The notes: generated by a model from the letters alone, not told the origin. Shown: positions 7,630 to 15,716, counted from the first letter of the stretch. The stretch: DNA of 23,013 nt from an uncultured Rickettsiaceae bacterium (GCA_905479885.1 CAJQOE010000013.1:1-23013), one strand, 5' to 3'. Numbers and translations: made by a program.

Positions 7630-8922
7630 ATGGCAAAAGCAATAGATGATTTATTTAAGCAAGCTAAAATTGATAGTGTAAATTCTGTTAAAAAAGATGG
7701 CACTTATAATTGTGGTTACAAACTCTCACAAGCCCAAATTGAAATGGCCGCTCTATTGCAGATTGATCCTAATTTAGAAGAAGCTAGAAAAAAATGCTAT
7801 ATTAATGGTTTTTCTCTTAGATATGGACAAACTCCAATTAATATTAAAGAAATTTTTGATACAGGGGATACAGAATTATTAAATGCAGCATTCAATATTG
7901 AAGATGCTATAAATACCGTAAAAACTGGCAAACCTGCTTTTTTTGCCATAGAAGATGAACAACATTATGTTACTGTTGCGCTAGTTCCAGATTCACAAGA
8001 TCCTCAAAAAGTGACTGTGCAGTATATTAACTCAATGACACAAATAGACCCAATGCTTATGCGCGAGCAACAAGAATTGGGAAATGAATTGTCTCTTCTT
8101 CAAAGCGCTCCAATCACACAACTTTCACAAGAACAACGTGAGCAATGCGACATTTTGCAAGCTAGTATAATCAATATCTCAGAGCTTATAGAAGAACAAA
8201 CTAAAATGTCGCATGTTGGCAAAGACTTTGCAAGCGAGATGCTTAAATATTTAAAAAAAGAAGGTATAACGCTTGGAAAAGAAACTGTATTAGACAGATC
8301 TAATGACCAGCAATTTGAGCATTGTTGTGGTCTTTCAGTCGCTTCGAACATCGCAGCAATTACTCAAGACAAACCATTATTTAAGCCAAAAGATTCAAAT
8401 GAAAAAAGGCAATTCTACGAGAAGCTTGGAACTAGTGTATTTTCTTGTATAGAAGCAGGAACATCCGCATCTCTGAGCCCACCTAAGGATGCTGCTACAT
8501 TAACAAAAAAGCAGCCAATATTAAGCACTCCAAGTCCAGAGAAATTAAGTGCCAAGGTAAAAATTGACTCTAACTCAACGCAGTTGGTTCCTTTAGAAAC
8601 AATAATAGCTACAACAATTATAAACAATCATGGCCTGTTTCAAGGCAAAGAAACAGTTAGCAAAAATGATTTTGCTAACGCTATAAAAAATAGCCAAAGC
8701 CTAGCATCAACAGACCGCAAAAGCTTTAATGCACTAATAAAAGAAATGAATAACAAAACTTATTCACAAGGAGAGCTAACTAAGCTTGTCGCCAGTTCTG
8801 ATTTTGTGAAAGTACAAGTAGCTGCTCTAGACCAAATAAAGCAGCTTAAAAATTCTAGTGCAAAATCATCTGTGCAATCGCCCATGCCATCTAAAAGTAA
8901 AATAAGTGGTCAACAACGATAG
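7630..8922 (+). CDS. Uncharacterised protein with a CE-clan (Ulp1/YopJ-like) cysteine protease signature; candidate effector
   Basis: I do not recognise the whole protein, but part of its 430 residues follows the order of a CE-clan cysteine protease (the deubiquitinase, deSUMOylase and YopJ acetyltransferase fold). Residues 102-118 (AFFAIEDEQHYVTVAL) give a strand with His112. Then VTVQYINSM (128-136) matches the usual strand ending in D-S, here Asn134. After a long helical, Gln/Glu-rich insert (about 140-215), QQFEHCCGLSVASNI (227-241) matches the Q-x(4-5)-C-G block with Gln228 and Cys233. Residues 275-320 and 405-430 are low-complexity, Ser/Lys/Pro-rich linkers. The region 325-400 looks helical. 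There is no signal peptide or membrane helix. It sits alone, 159 nt after the SCO gene. Action on host ubiquitin-like conjugates is inference. The Asp-to-Asn change and the missing Trp after His weaken the call. Confidence 0.55.
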   Translation: MAKAIDDLFKQAKIDSVNSVKKDGTYNCGYKLSQAQIEMAALLQIDPNLEEARKKCYINGFSLRYGQTPINIKEIFDTGDTELLNAAFNIEDAINTVKTGKPAFFAIEDEQHYVTVALVPDSQDPQKVTVQYINSMTQIDPMLMREQQELGNELSLLQSAPITQLSQEQREQCDILQASIINISELIEEQTKMSHVGKDFASEMLKYLKKEGITLGKETVLDRSNDQQFEHCCGLSVASNIAAITQDKPLFKPKDSNEKRQFYEKLGTSVFSCIEAGTSASLSPPKDAATLTKKQPILSTPSPEKLSAKVKIDSNSTQLVPLETIIATTIINNHGLFQGKETVSKNDFANAIKNSQSLASTDRKSFNALIKEMNNKTYSQGELTKLVASSDFVKVQVAALDQIKQLKNSSAKSSVQSPMPSKSKISGQQR

Positions 8923-9021
8923 TACGTGAAGTTGAGTAAAATGAAGGTTCGAGCACTGCCTAAACATCAAGTAAAGGACAGCTCTATTCTATATTTCAAC
9001 ATCCCCGTACATATAACTTAG

Positions 9022-9564
9022 TTACGCGATATCATCCTTATTTTGATGTTTGATGATAAAGGGAAGCTGCAGCATAACGAATACTAAAGTCATAGGAAGG
9101 GCACCAAAGACTTTAAAATTTACCCATGTACTTTCGTCAAAATTACGCCATATTAGTTCATTTGAAATAGCCATGACAAAGAAGAACCACATAAAGCGTA
9201 AATTTAAAGTATACCAATACTCATTTCCTTTAAGCTTTATTGCGTGCCCAAGCACGTATTTTATAGCTGGTTTCCATTTATAATTTGTAATAAGAAAAAT
9301 ACCTGCAAATAAACAATAAAGTACGGTTGGTTTCATTTTTATAAAGATTGAATTTCCACTAAATAATGTAAGACTAGCGGAGATTAATAATAATGCAGTA
9401 GATATCAAATTTACTTTATTAATTTTGCGTTCGTAAACATACGTAATAGAAATAGCTATTACAGATGCAACTAGCATATATAGGGTTGCTTCTAAAATTC
9501 CTGACGTTTTATAACCTACAAAGAATGCTATTAGAGGGCTAAATTCAGTAATAAATTTAAACAT
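9022..9564 (-). CDS. yciB: YciB-family inner-membrane protein (septation protein A homologue)
   Basis: A 180-residue polytopic membrane protein with five or six hydrophobic segments. The pattern KFITEFSPLIAFFVGYK at the N-terminus, the central KMKPTVLYCLFAGIFL and the block NELIWRNFDESTWVNFKVFG are typical of the YciB/IspA family, whose members affect envelope synthesis and septation. Its ATG overlaps the stop of the FTR1 gene by 8 nt, so translation is probably coupled to that gene. It is the last gene of this minus-strand run. Pairing with an iron permease is not a usual arrangement that I know of and may be accidental. Confidence 0.9.
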   Translation of the reverse strand: MFKFITEFSPLIAFFVGYKTSGILEATLYMLVASVIAISITYVYERKINKVNLISTALLLISASLTLFSGNSIFIKMKPTVLYCLFAGIFLITNYKWKPAIKYVLGHAIKLKGNEYWYTLNLRFMWFFFVMAISNELIWRNFDESTWVNFKVFGALPMTLVFVMLQLPFIIKHQNKDDIA

Positions 9565-10378
9565 GTTTTTTATCAGTTACCTTAGATTGTAATTTTATCA
9601 TAGCTATTGTAACGGCAATAGTTGCAAAGTAAAAAGCAATTTGCATTCCATTTGGTCTAGAGTCGTAACCAGTAGTAATATTTAATATTTTGCCAGTAAT
9701 ACTTTCATTGGAAACAAGCCAAGAAGTATCCCATAATTGGTCACTATATATTTCAATAATCCCAGATGAAGTTAAAATACCTGCAGCCTCTGCGGATAAA
9801 CCAGCTGCAATTAGCGTTAATAATATTGTGGAAATTATAAAAATATATTTACCAGCGTATTTTATTAGCCCTTTATATATTATGGTTCCTACTATTAAAC
9901 CGGCCGCGCCTCCTATACCCAAACCTAAAAGATAACCATTACTATCAATTGTTTGAGTTGACGCAATGCTATAGACAAAGAGAATAATCTCTGCCCCTTC
10001 TCGCAATATAGCCATAGCAACAGCAAGAACTAACATAAATTTACTAGCACTGCCAGCTGCTATTTTATCAGATAATTTGCTTAAATCTTTACGTACTTTT
10101 TTAGTATATCCTTGCATCCATACGACTGTACAACTGATAATTACTGCTGTTAGTAGTATAACTGCAGCATCAAATATTTCATCACCAAGCCCGCCAAAAC
10201 TACTGGTAATTGAGCGCGTAAATAAGGCGAATATTGCAGCACATACTACGCCCAGCATTGTACCAAAAATAATGTATAGTTTAGAGTTTTGTATGGGTTT
10301 AGTCGCAGCCATAATCACTCCAAGAAGAAAAGCTATCTCTAAACACTCACGGAAAACTACTATGGCTATTTTAAACAT
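9557..10378 (-). CDS. FTR1/EfeU-family iron permease
   Basis: An inner-membrane iron transporter of the oxidase-dependent FTR1 type. The 273-residue, seven-helix protein has both REXXE iron-binding motifs: RECLE in the first helix (10-14) and REGAE in the fourth (126-130). The N-terminus MFKIAIVVFRE is typical. An overlap of 8 nt with yciB follows, and the cupredoxin gene lies 14 nt upstream, so a three-gene unit is likely. In other bacteria the permease works with EfeO/EfeB, or with FtrA, FtrB and FtrD (Brucella/Bordetella type). Only a cupredoxin partner is seen here. The direction of electron chemistry (ferrous iron oxidised for uptake) is family knowledge, not visible in the sequence. Confidence 0.93.
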   Translation of the reverse strand: MFKIAIVVFRECLEIAFLLGVIMAATKPIQNSKLYIIFGTMLGVVCAAIFALFTRSITSSFGGLGDEIFDAAVILLTAVIISCTVVWMQGYTKKVRKDLSKLSDKIAAGSASKFMLVLAVAMAILREGAEIILFVYSIASTQTIDSNGYLLGLGIGGAAGLIVGTIIYKGLIKYAGKYIFIISTILLTLIAAGLSAEAAGILTSSGIIEIYSDQLWDTSWLVSNESITGKILNITTGYDSRPNGMQIAFYFATIAVTIAMIKLQSKVTDKKHV

Positions 10379-10392
10379 TGTCTTTAGTCTCG

Positions 10393-10731
10393 TTACTTAA
10401 TTATAATTTTACCTTGCGCTGTTTCAGCATGAAAATCACCAAAAAACTTATATTCTCCTGGTTTTAAAGGCGCAAGTATAACACGCGCTTTAGATTTACC
10501 TAGTACTATTTTTTCGCGTTTTAAATCAATACTTTCAAATTCTTCAATAGTTGCGTCCTGGTTATGCACAGTAATACGGATCTTTTTTCCAGCAGGAAGT
10601 TCCAGAATTTCTGGTTCGAATTTATGATTTTTGATAATTAAATCTACTTCAACAATATCGCCATTAGCATAAGTTATATGTGCTATACATATTACAAAGA
10701 GAAATAGTTGCGCAGTAATAAATTTTTTCAT
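10393..10731 (-). CDS. Periplasmic cupredoxin-domain protein of an FTR1 iron uptake system (FtrB/EfeO-cupredoxin-like)
   Basis: A 112-residue protein with a signal peptide (basic MKKF, hydrophobic core, cleavage likely after TYA at 20-22) followed by one cupredoxin domain. Family marks are KFEPEILELPAGKKIRI, then EEFESIDLKREKIV and the C-terminal FFGDFHAETAQGKI. This pattern matches the cupredoxin domains of EfeO and FtrB, which are thought to bind copper or iron next to the permease. The Cys normally near the C-terminal copper site is absent; Gly replaces it (FFGDFH), as in EfeO-like domains that bind iron with acidic residues. The permease gene follows 14 nt behind its stop. Confidence 0.85.
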   Translation of the reverse strand: MKKFITAQLFLFVICIAHITYANGDIVEVDLIIKNHKFEPEILELPAGKKIRITVHNQDATIEEFESIDLKREKIVLGKSKARVILAPLKPGEYKFFGDFHAETAQGKIIIK

Positions 10732-10808
10732 TTTCCGTATAATTAACTAGAATTAAGAAACTGTAATGGTACAATAAATATGCAAAAATCACAATAGCCT
10801 GTGGAGGC

Positions 10809-10919
10809 TTAATGCGAAAGTTTAATAATAGTTATAGTATAAATTAGTATAATGGTTGATACAACACATAACATAAGTGCATAGTTTTTATATTTTTGTT
10901 TCTTTGATGGTTTCTTCAT
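10809..10919 (-). CDS. 36-residue single-helix membrane protein, CoxF-like pattern
   Basis: A short ORF (ATG at 10919, TAA at 10809) gives a strongly basic start MKKPSKKQKYKN, then a single membrane helix (about residues 13-32) and the end TIIKLSH. The pattern of basic N-terminus, one helix and a terminal T-I-x-K-L resembles the tiny CoxF-type proteins found with cytochrome oxidase assembly genes in Alphaproteobacteria. This is a resemblance from memory, not a verified match. It lies 78 nt upstream of the cupredoxin gene on the same strand and could be co-transcribed with it. No clear Shine-Dalgarno sequence precedes the ATG. An accidental ORF is the alternative, but the charge and hydrophobicity layout is unusually protein-like for its size. 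Confidence 0.45.
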   Translation of the reverse strand: MKKPSKKQKYKNYALMLCVVSTIILIYTITIIKLSH

Positions 10920-10997
10920 GGTTTGTATATTTTACGCTAAAATTAATTATTGCTACATCATAGCAAAAAATGCATAAATCTGCAAAATTTTTTAAAA

Positions 10998-11026
10998 TTG
11001 CCATGCAAGCAAAAATAGTGTATGAT
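10998..11026 (+). promoter_or_regulatory. Candidate promoter of typA
   Basis: TTGCCA (10998-11003) and TATGAT (11021-11026) with a 17-nt spacer give five of six consensus bases in each box. The -10 box ends 34 nt before the ATG, and a good ribosome site AAGGAA lies at 11050-11055. Confidence 0.6.
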
Positions 11027-11060
11027 CGCACAATATTTATACAAATCCTAAGGAAAATTA

Positions 11061-12881
11061 ATGACATCATCTATACGCAATATTGCGATCATCGCTCACG
11101 TTGATCATGGAAAAACCACCCTAATTGATAATATGTTAAAACAAAGCGGTTTGTTTCGTGAAAATCAGGCTGTTGAAGAGCGTGCTATGGATTCAAACGA
11201 CCTTGAAAAAGAGCGTGGGATTACGATTTTAGCAAAATGTACTTCAGTAATGTGGAAAGATACCAAGGTCAATATCATAGATACCCCAGGTCACGCAGAT
11301 TTTGGCGGTGAAGTAGAGCGTATTTTGAGTATGGTTGATGGAGTTGTATTGCTTGTTGATGCTGCTGAAGGCCCAATGCCACAAACTAAATTTGTACTAG
11401 GTAAAGCACTAAAACTTGGATTAAAACCAATAGTAGTTATTAATAAAATTGACCGTTCTGACGCAAGATCAGACGAAGTGCTTGACGAAATTTTTGATTT
11501 ATTTGTATCTCTAGACGCTACTGATGCACAACTAGATTTTCCAGTTATTTATGCCTCAGGTAGAAGTGGTTGGGCGGTTAATGACCTTAACGATCCAAGA
11601 GAAAATCTTGATGCCTTATTTGACATGGTATTAGCGCATGTGGAGAAACCTAAATCAGATATAGAAGCACCGTTTTCTATGATTGTTACCACTAGAGAAT
11701 ATGATTCATATTTAGGGCGTATTTTGACTGGTAGAATTGAATCTGGCGTAGCAAAAATCAATATGCCTATTAAAGTTATGTCTCGTGATGGTAAAATAGT
11801 TGAGTCTGGTCGTATATCGAAAATGCTTACATTTAAAGGCTTAGAGAGACTACCTGTAGAAGAAGCGGTAGCCGGAGATATTATCGCATTAGCTGGTCTA
11901 GAAAAAGCAAACGTTGCTGACACCATCGCCGCTCCAGAAGTAGAAACTCCATTAGAAGCGCAGCCAATAGATCCACCAACATTATCTATGACCTTTTCTA
12001 TCAACAACTCACCTCTAGCAGGTCGCGAAGGTGACAAGCTTACATCAAGAGTATTACGTGCTCGGTTAATGCGTGAGGTTGAGGGTAATGTCGCAATTAA
12101 AATTACAGAAACAGACAAAACTGATGCTTTTAATGTTGCTGGTCGTGGCGAATTGCAGCTAGGAGTTTTGATTGAAACTATGAGACGTGAGGGTTTTGAA
12201 CTATCTATCAGCAGGCCTTCTGTTCTATTTAAAAACGACCCAGATACCAACGAAAAACTAGAACCGATGGAAGAAGTTCAAATCGATGTAGACTCTGAAT
12301 ATGTAGGTACTGTTGTTGAGTCAATGAATTTACGCAAAGCACAAATGAAAGATATGCGTGAAACAGGTGCTGGAAAAACACGTCTATTATTCATTGCTCC
12401 TTCTAGAGGTTTGATAGGTTACCATGGTCCATTTTTAACAGAAACGCGCGGAACAGGCGTTATGAGCCGTATATTCCATTCCTATGGCCCATATACTGGC
12501 AAAATTGACGGTAGAAGAAATGGTGTTTTGATTTCAATGGAAGATGGTAAAGCAGTGGCGTATGCCTTATGGAACCTAGAAGATAGAGGGGATATGTTTA
12601 TAGGCACTGGTGTAGCTTTGTACAAAGGCATGATCATTGGCGAGCATAATCGTGATAATGATTTGGAAATTAACCCAGTCAAAGCTAAGCAATTATCGAA
12701 TGTACGTGCAAGTGGTAAGGATGAAGCAATTAAATTATCACCACCAAGATTAATGTCTTTAGAGCAAGCATTAGCCTATATTCAAGATGATGAGTTGGTA
12801 GAAGTAACACCACAATCTATTCGCTTGCGTAAAATGTACTTAGATCCAAACGAACGCAAGAAAATGTCTAGGCAAGCATAG
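11061..12881 (+). CDS. typA: Translational GTPase TypA/BipA
   Basis: A ribosome-associated GTPase of the EF-G family, needed for ribosome assembly and growth under stress. The 606-residue length is standard. G1 is AHVDHGKT (12-19), the switch I motif is RGITI (52-56), G3 is DTPGH (74-78) and G4 is NKID (128-131). The middle follows the domain II and III layout, with GRGELQLGVLIETMRREGFEL, and the BipA-specific C-terminal part begins around MEEVQIDV. The end KMYLDPNERKK is characteristic of TypA and separates it from LepA and EF-G. It is a single-gene unit with its own promoter and terminator. Confidence 0.97.
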   Translation: MTSSIRNIAIIAHVDHGKTTLIDNMLKQSGLFRENQAVEERAMDSNDLEKERGITILAKCTSVMWKDTKVNIIDTPGHADFGGEVERILSMVDGVVLLVDAAEGPMPQTKFVLGKALKLGLKPIVVINKIDRSDARSDEVLDEIFDLFVSLDATDAQLDFPVIYASGRSGWAVNDLNDPRENLDALFDMVLAHVEKPKSDIEAPFSMIVTTREYDSYLGRILTGRIESGVAKINMPIKVMSRDGKIVESGRISKMLTFKGLERLPVEEAVAGDIIALAGLEKANVADTIAAPEVETPLEAQPIDPPTLSMTFSINNSPLAGREGDKLTSRVLRARLMREVEGNVAIKITETDKTDAFNVAGRGELQLGVLIETMRREGFELSISRPSVLFKNDPDTNEKLEPMEEVQIDVDSEYVGTVVESMNLRKAQMKDMRETGAGKTRLLFIAPSRGLIGYHGPFLTETRGTGVMSRIFHSYGPYTGKIDGRRNGVLISMEDGKAVAYALWNLEDRGDMFIGTGVALYKGMIIGEHNRDNDLEINPVKAKQLSNVRASGKDEAIKLSPPRLMSLEQALAYIQDDELVEVTPQSIRLRKMYLDPNERKKMSRQA

Positions 12882-12908
12882 TCAAATACGATTTTAGTAG
12901 TAAAAATC

Positions 12909-12945
12909 AAAGGTCATTCAGTTACAAAACTGAATGACCTTTTTT
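12909..12945 (+). terminator. Rho-independent terminator of typA
   Basis: A perfect 15-bp inverted repeat (12909-12923 with 12928-12942) around the 4-nt loop ACAA, running into a T tract. It begins 27 nt after the typA stop. The A run on its left side means it could also work on the minus strand, but no minus-strand gene ends here. Confidence 0.93.
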
Positions 12946-13042
12946 ATTAGTAATAGTTCTAAATTAAAACAAATTTCAAAACAACCCTAGGATACCAAGG
13001 TGTTTTTTAAAAGCTTAAAACAAAGGCATATTAAAAAATTAT

Positions 13043-13070
13043 TTGCTATTAAAGTAGATTAAATTATACT
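13043..13070 (+). promoter_or_regulatory. Candidate promoter of the MFS transporter gene
   Basis: TTGCTA (13043-13048) and TATACT (13065-13070) are separated by 16 nt and end 33 nt before the ATG. Both boxes have four or five consensus bases. Confidence 0.45.
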
Positions 13071-13103
13071 TTAGGTTGTATTTAAGAAATAGATGGTTTA
13101 AAA

Positions 13104-14465
13104 ATGATAGAACTTTCAAAACTTGACGCTAAAACAAAAGAATCAATTTTTCTCTTACAGATAGGCACGTTTCTGGAATATTTCGACCTTATGTTATTTG
13201 TACATATGGCTGTTATATTAAACGAATTATTTTTTCCTCAATACGACCCTTTTACTACTTCGCTTTTATCCGCATTTGCATTTTGTTCGACATTTGCATT
13301 TAAACCCATAGGAGCTTTATTGTTTGGCTATATAGGGGACAAAGTAGGTCGTAAACACACAGTTGTCATCACTACCATGATAATGGCTATTTCATGTTTA
13401 ATTATGGCGAATGTACCAACTTACGCTCAAATAGGTATAACTGCTTCATGGGTTATCACAATTTGTAGGGCTCTACAAGGCATGTCTTGCATTGGCGAGT
13501 CAGTAGGCGCAGAACTCTATACAGCCGAAATGATAAAACCACCATTAAGGTATAGAGCTGTAGGATTAATAGGTTTTGCTGGCGTTGTAGGGATGGTAGC
13601 CTCTCTAATAGTAGCTAGGATCGTCCTGGGCCTTGAAATCAGCTGGAGAATCATTTTCTGGATTGGCGCACTAATTGCATTAATCGGGTCAGTTGCTAGA
13701 GTAACCTTGCGTGAATCTCCAGAGTTTAGTGATGCAAAACGTAAAATGCAACAAGCTCTATTGGCTTCTAAAAACAATGGCTTAAGCAAGGCTGCTAACT
13801 TGTTGTTACCTCTTAATAGGTATATTGATGAAAAAGTATGTCAAAAAACCTCGCTAGCTTACTTCATGGTATTTTGTGGTTGGCCCTTTTGTTTTTATTT
13901 TTCATATGTATATTGCGGGGGTATTCTTAAAAATCAATTTTCCTATACGAAAGAGGCTTTAATTAATCATAATTTGATAGTATCTTTATTTAATTTGGTT
14001 GGTCTATTTATATTCATCTGGCTAACGAAAAGAATACATCCCTTAGTCATTTTAAAATGGAAATTAGTAGTTTATATTCCTTTTATATGCATCGTGCCAT
14101 GGCTACTTTCAAATGCCACGTCAGCAACAACTATTTTTGTTATTCAAGTTTTTGGTGTAGTATTTGGTAACTCTACTATCCCTGCAAAAGCCATATTTTT
14201 AATGCATTTTCCAGTATTTAAAAGGTTCCGCTATGCAAGTTTTATTACAGCTATGTCACATATATTACTGTATATAATAACATCATTTGGGCTAGTCTAT
14301 GCTGTTAGTTATTTTGGTAATTATGGGATATTATTTATTTCTTTGCCAGCTACAACCTGTTTCTTTCTAGGGATTTTGTATTTCATAAAATTAGAAAAAG
14401 AAATAGGTAATTATCCTTTAGAATATAAAGACAATAAAGAAAAAATAATTATACAAGAATTTTAG
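13104..14465 (+). CDS. MFS transporter of the metabolite:H+ symporter family (ProP-like)
   Basis: A 453-residue inner-membrane carrier with about 12 helices. The start LLQIGTFLEYFDLMLF matches the G-x-x-x-E-x-x-D-x motif of the metabolite:H+ symporters (proline/betaine, 2-oxoglutarate carriers). MFS motif A is GYIGDKVGRKHT (75-86), and CRALQGMSCIGESVGAEL is the helix-5 family block. Several such ProP-like paralogues are usual in Rickettsiales, where they probably import host metabolites or osmolytes. The substrate cannot be read from the sequence. It ends 12 nt from the convergent pgi gene, with no clear terminator between them. Confidence 0.9.
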   Translation: MIELSKLDAKTKESIFLLQIGTFLEYFDLMLFVHMAVILNELFFPQYDPFTTSLLSAFAFCSTFAFKPIGALLFGYIGDKVGRKHTVVITTMIMAISCLIMANVPTYAQIGITASWVITICRALQGMSCIGESVGAELYTAEMIKPPLRYRAVGLIGFAGVVGMVASLIVARIVLGLEISWRIIFWIGALIALIGSVARVTLRESPEFSDAKRKMQQALLASKNNGLSKAANLLLPLNRYIDEKVCQKTSLAYFMVFCGWPFCFYFSYVYCGGILKNQFSYTKEALINHNLIVSLFNLVGLFIFIWLTKRIHPLVILKWKLVVYIPFICIVPWLLSNATSATTIFVIQVFGVVFGNSTIPAKAIFLMHFPVFKRFRYASFITAMSHILLYIITSFGLVYAVSYFGNYGILFISLPATTCFFLGILYFIKLEKEIGNYPLEYKDNKEKIIIQEF

Positions 14466-14477
14466 ATCTACTAGATT

Positions 14478-15716
14478 CTACGCTTTTTGTATTATACGTG
14501 TGGATTCTGTTTTAATCAATTCCACGCCGGGTTGATTGAAAGGGTTTAGTTGCATCATATGTCCTAAAATTATTACTTCAAGCATAGAATGCATTACAAG
14601 CTCGCCTATAGTGCGTGCTGAAAGTGCATTTAGTATAATACTCCTAGTTGGGGCACCGATTTTATTTAAAGCGCTTAGGGTCGCATCGAAATTAGCTCTG
14701 TTAATATCATCTAGGTTTTTATTAGCGATATATCCAAGTTCTTGAAAATTGGCAGTAGAAAGAATGGTATGGTTGTTTTTAGTGCAAAATAAACTATATA
14801 ATTTATCTTGTGGCCCTTCTAAGTAAAGCTGTAGCATACTATGTTGATCATTGGGTCCAAGGCCTTTAATAGGTGTAATGCCTTTCCCATCCTTACCAAG
14901 AGATTCAGCTATAATTTGAGAGTACCACTCTAGAAATACATTAAATTGCTGTAAATATCCGAGACTGACAGAGATAGGTTTTTGCATACTGTAAATTGCA
15001 GAGGCTGATAATGCTGCTTGGCTTGTTGATTTATTATTATAAAAATCTTCTAAAACTGAATTTGCACCTGCAATATATTCTTGTACATTGATACCAGCTA
15101 TTTGCGCTGGTAATGTAGTTACATTAGTTAGGCCGGAATATCTGCCGCTAATATTTGCAGTATGCTCGATCAATGTTGCATCAATTTTATTAGCTACGTT
15201 TTTTAGGTTCCCAGAGTGCAAGTTCGTAATAAAGTAGAAATGTTTACCGATAGGCGTAATTTCTTTTTTAATAAACTCAGCTATTATCACACCAACGAGA
15301 GATATGGTTTCTAGGGTTTGTCCAGAATTGCTAATTGCTAATATAGCGCAATTTTTTAGCTCTATACGTGATAATAAATTACCCAAGAATATTGGATCAG
15401 TATTGCTAAGAAAATGTATTTTTATGGTATTAGTTTTAGTTGAGCAGAGTGAGATTAATGTTTCAGGATTAAGAACAGCCCCACCCATACCAATAACGAT
15501 TAGATCAGTAAAATTTTCATTGATCTCTTGAGCATAAGATTCAACAAGTTTAGCTTGCTCTAAGGAATATTGAATAGAAAATATTTTGTATAACGGGTCT
15601 TTGGATTGAATCGCTGAAATTATTTCATCAGAAGCGATATGCGCTGCATTTTTTGCGGCTTCATATGCAGAATTAGTAAAATCAAAATTTGAGTATTTTA
15701 TTTCAATGCTTCTCAT
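14478..15716 (-). CDS. pgi: Glucose-6-phosphate isomerase, short divergent form
   Basis: Interconverts glucose 6-phosphate and fructose 6-phosphate. At 412 residues it is shorter than the usual 445-550. Recognisable family blocks are IGMGGAVLNPET (75-86), SNSGQTLET (129-137), GRYSGLTNVTTLPA (191-204), ESLGKDGKG (271-279), DQHSMLQL (290-297) and the C-terminal signature NQPGVELIK (394-402). The likely catalytic residues Glu271, His292 and Lys402 are kept, so activity is plausible. Many blocks differ from the typical form: SNSGQT replaces the usual S-K-T-x-x-T and PNDQHS replaces T-N-G-Q-H. It is the last gene of a minus-strand run behind ffh. A bifunctional or sugar-specific variant cannot be excluded. 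Confidence 0.87.
   Translation of the reverse strand: MRSIEIKYSNFDFTNSAYEAAKNAAHIASDEIISAIQSKDPLYKIFSIQYSLEQAKLVESYAQEINENFTDLIVIGMGGAVLNPETLISLCSTKTNTIKIHFLSNTDPIFLGNLLSRIELKNCAILAISNSGQTLETISLVGVIIAEFIKKEITPIGKHFYFITNLHSGNLKNVANKIDATLIEHTANISGRYSGLTNVTTLPAQIAGINVQEYIAGANSVLEDFYNNKSTSQAALSASAIYSMQKPISVSLGYLQQFNVFLEWYSQIIAESLGKDGKGITPIKGLGPNDQHSMLQLYLEGPQDKLYSLFCTKNNHTILSTANFQELGYIANKNLDDINRANFDATLSALNKIGAPTRSIILNALSARTIGELVMHSMLEVIILGHMMQLNPFNQPGVELIKTESTRIIQKA

Larger units (their letters stand above)
10732..11060. other. 329-nt region between the iron locus and typA
   Basis: This gap holds the 36-residue minus-strand ORF (10809-10919), a perfect 6-bp inverted repeat TTGCTA-CATCA-TAGCAA (10950-10966) and the typA promoter (10998-11026). 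A small hairpin AGCCT-GTGG-AGGCT (10796-10809) sits at the 3' end of the small ORF but has no T run. I see no RNA gene. Confidence 0.6.

Noticed and set aside
8100..8351. 83-codon minus-strand ORF inside the protease-like gene
   Set aside because: Lies wholly within the forward frame that carries the protease-like motifs; no independent start signal or family.
10888..11070. 60-codon minus-strand ORF overlapping the typA start and the small CoxF-like ORF
   Set aside because: It overlaps the well-supported typA promoter and start, has no family-like composition, and competes with the better 36-residue ORF on the same strand.
11549..12250. 233-codon minus-strand ORF inside typA
   Set aside because: It is long but fully inside an unambiguous typA gene in another frame; its composition (Ser/Ile/Leu-rich without domains) is what antisense of a coding frame gives.
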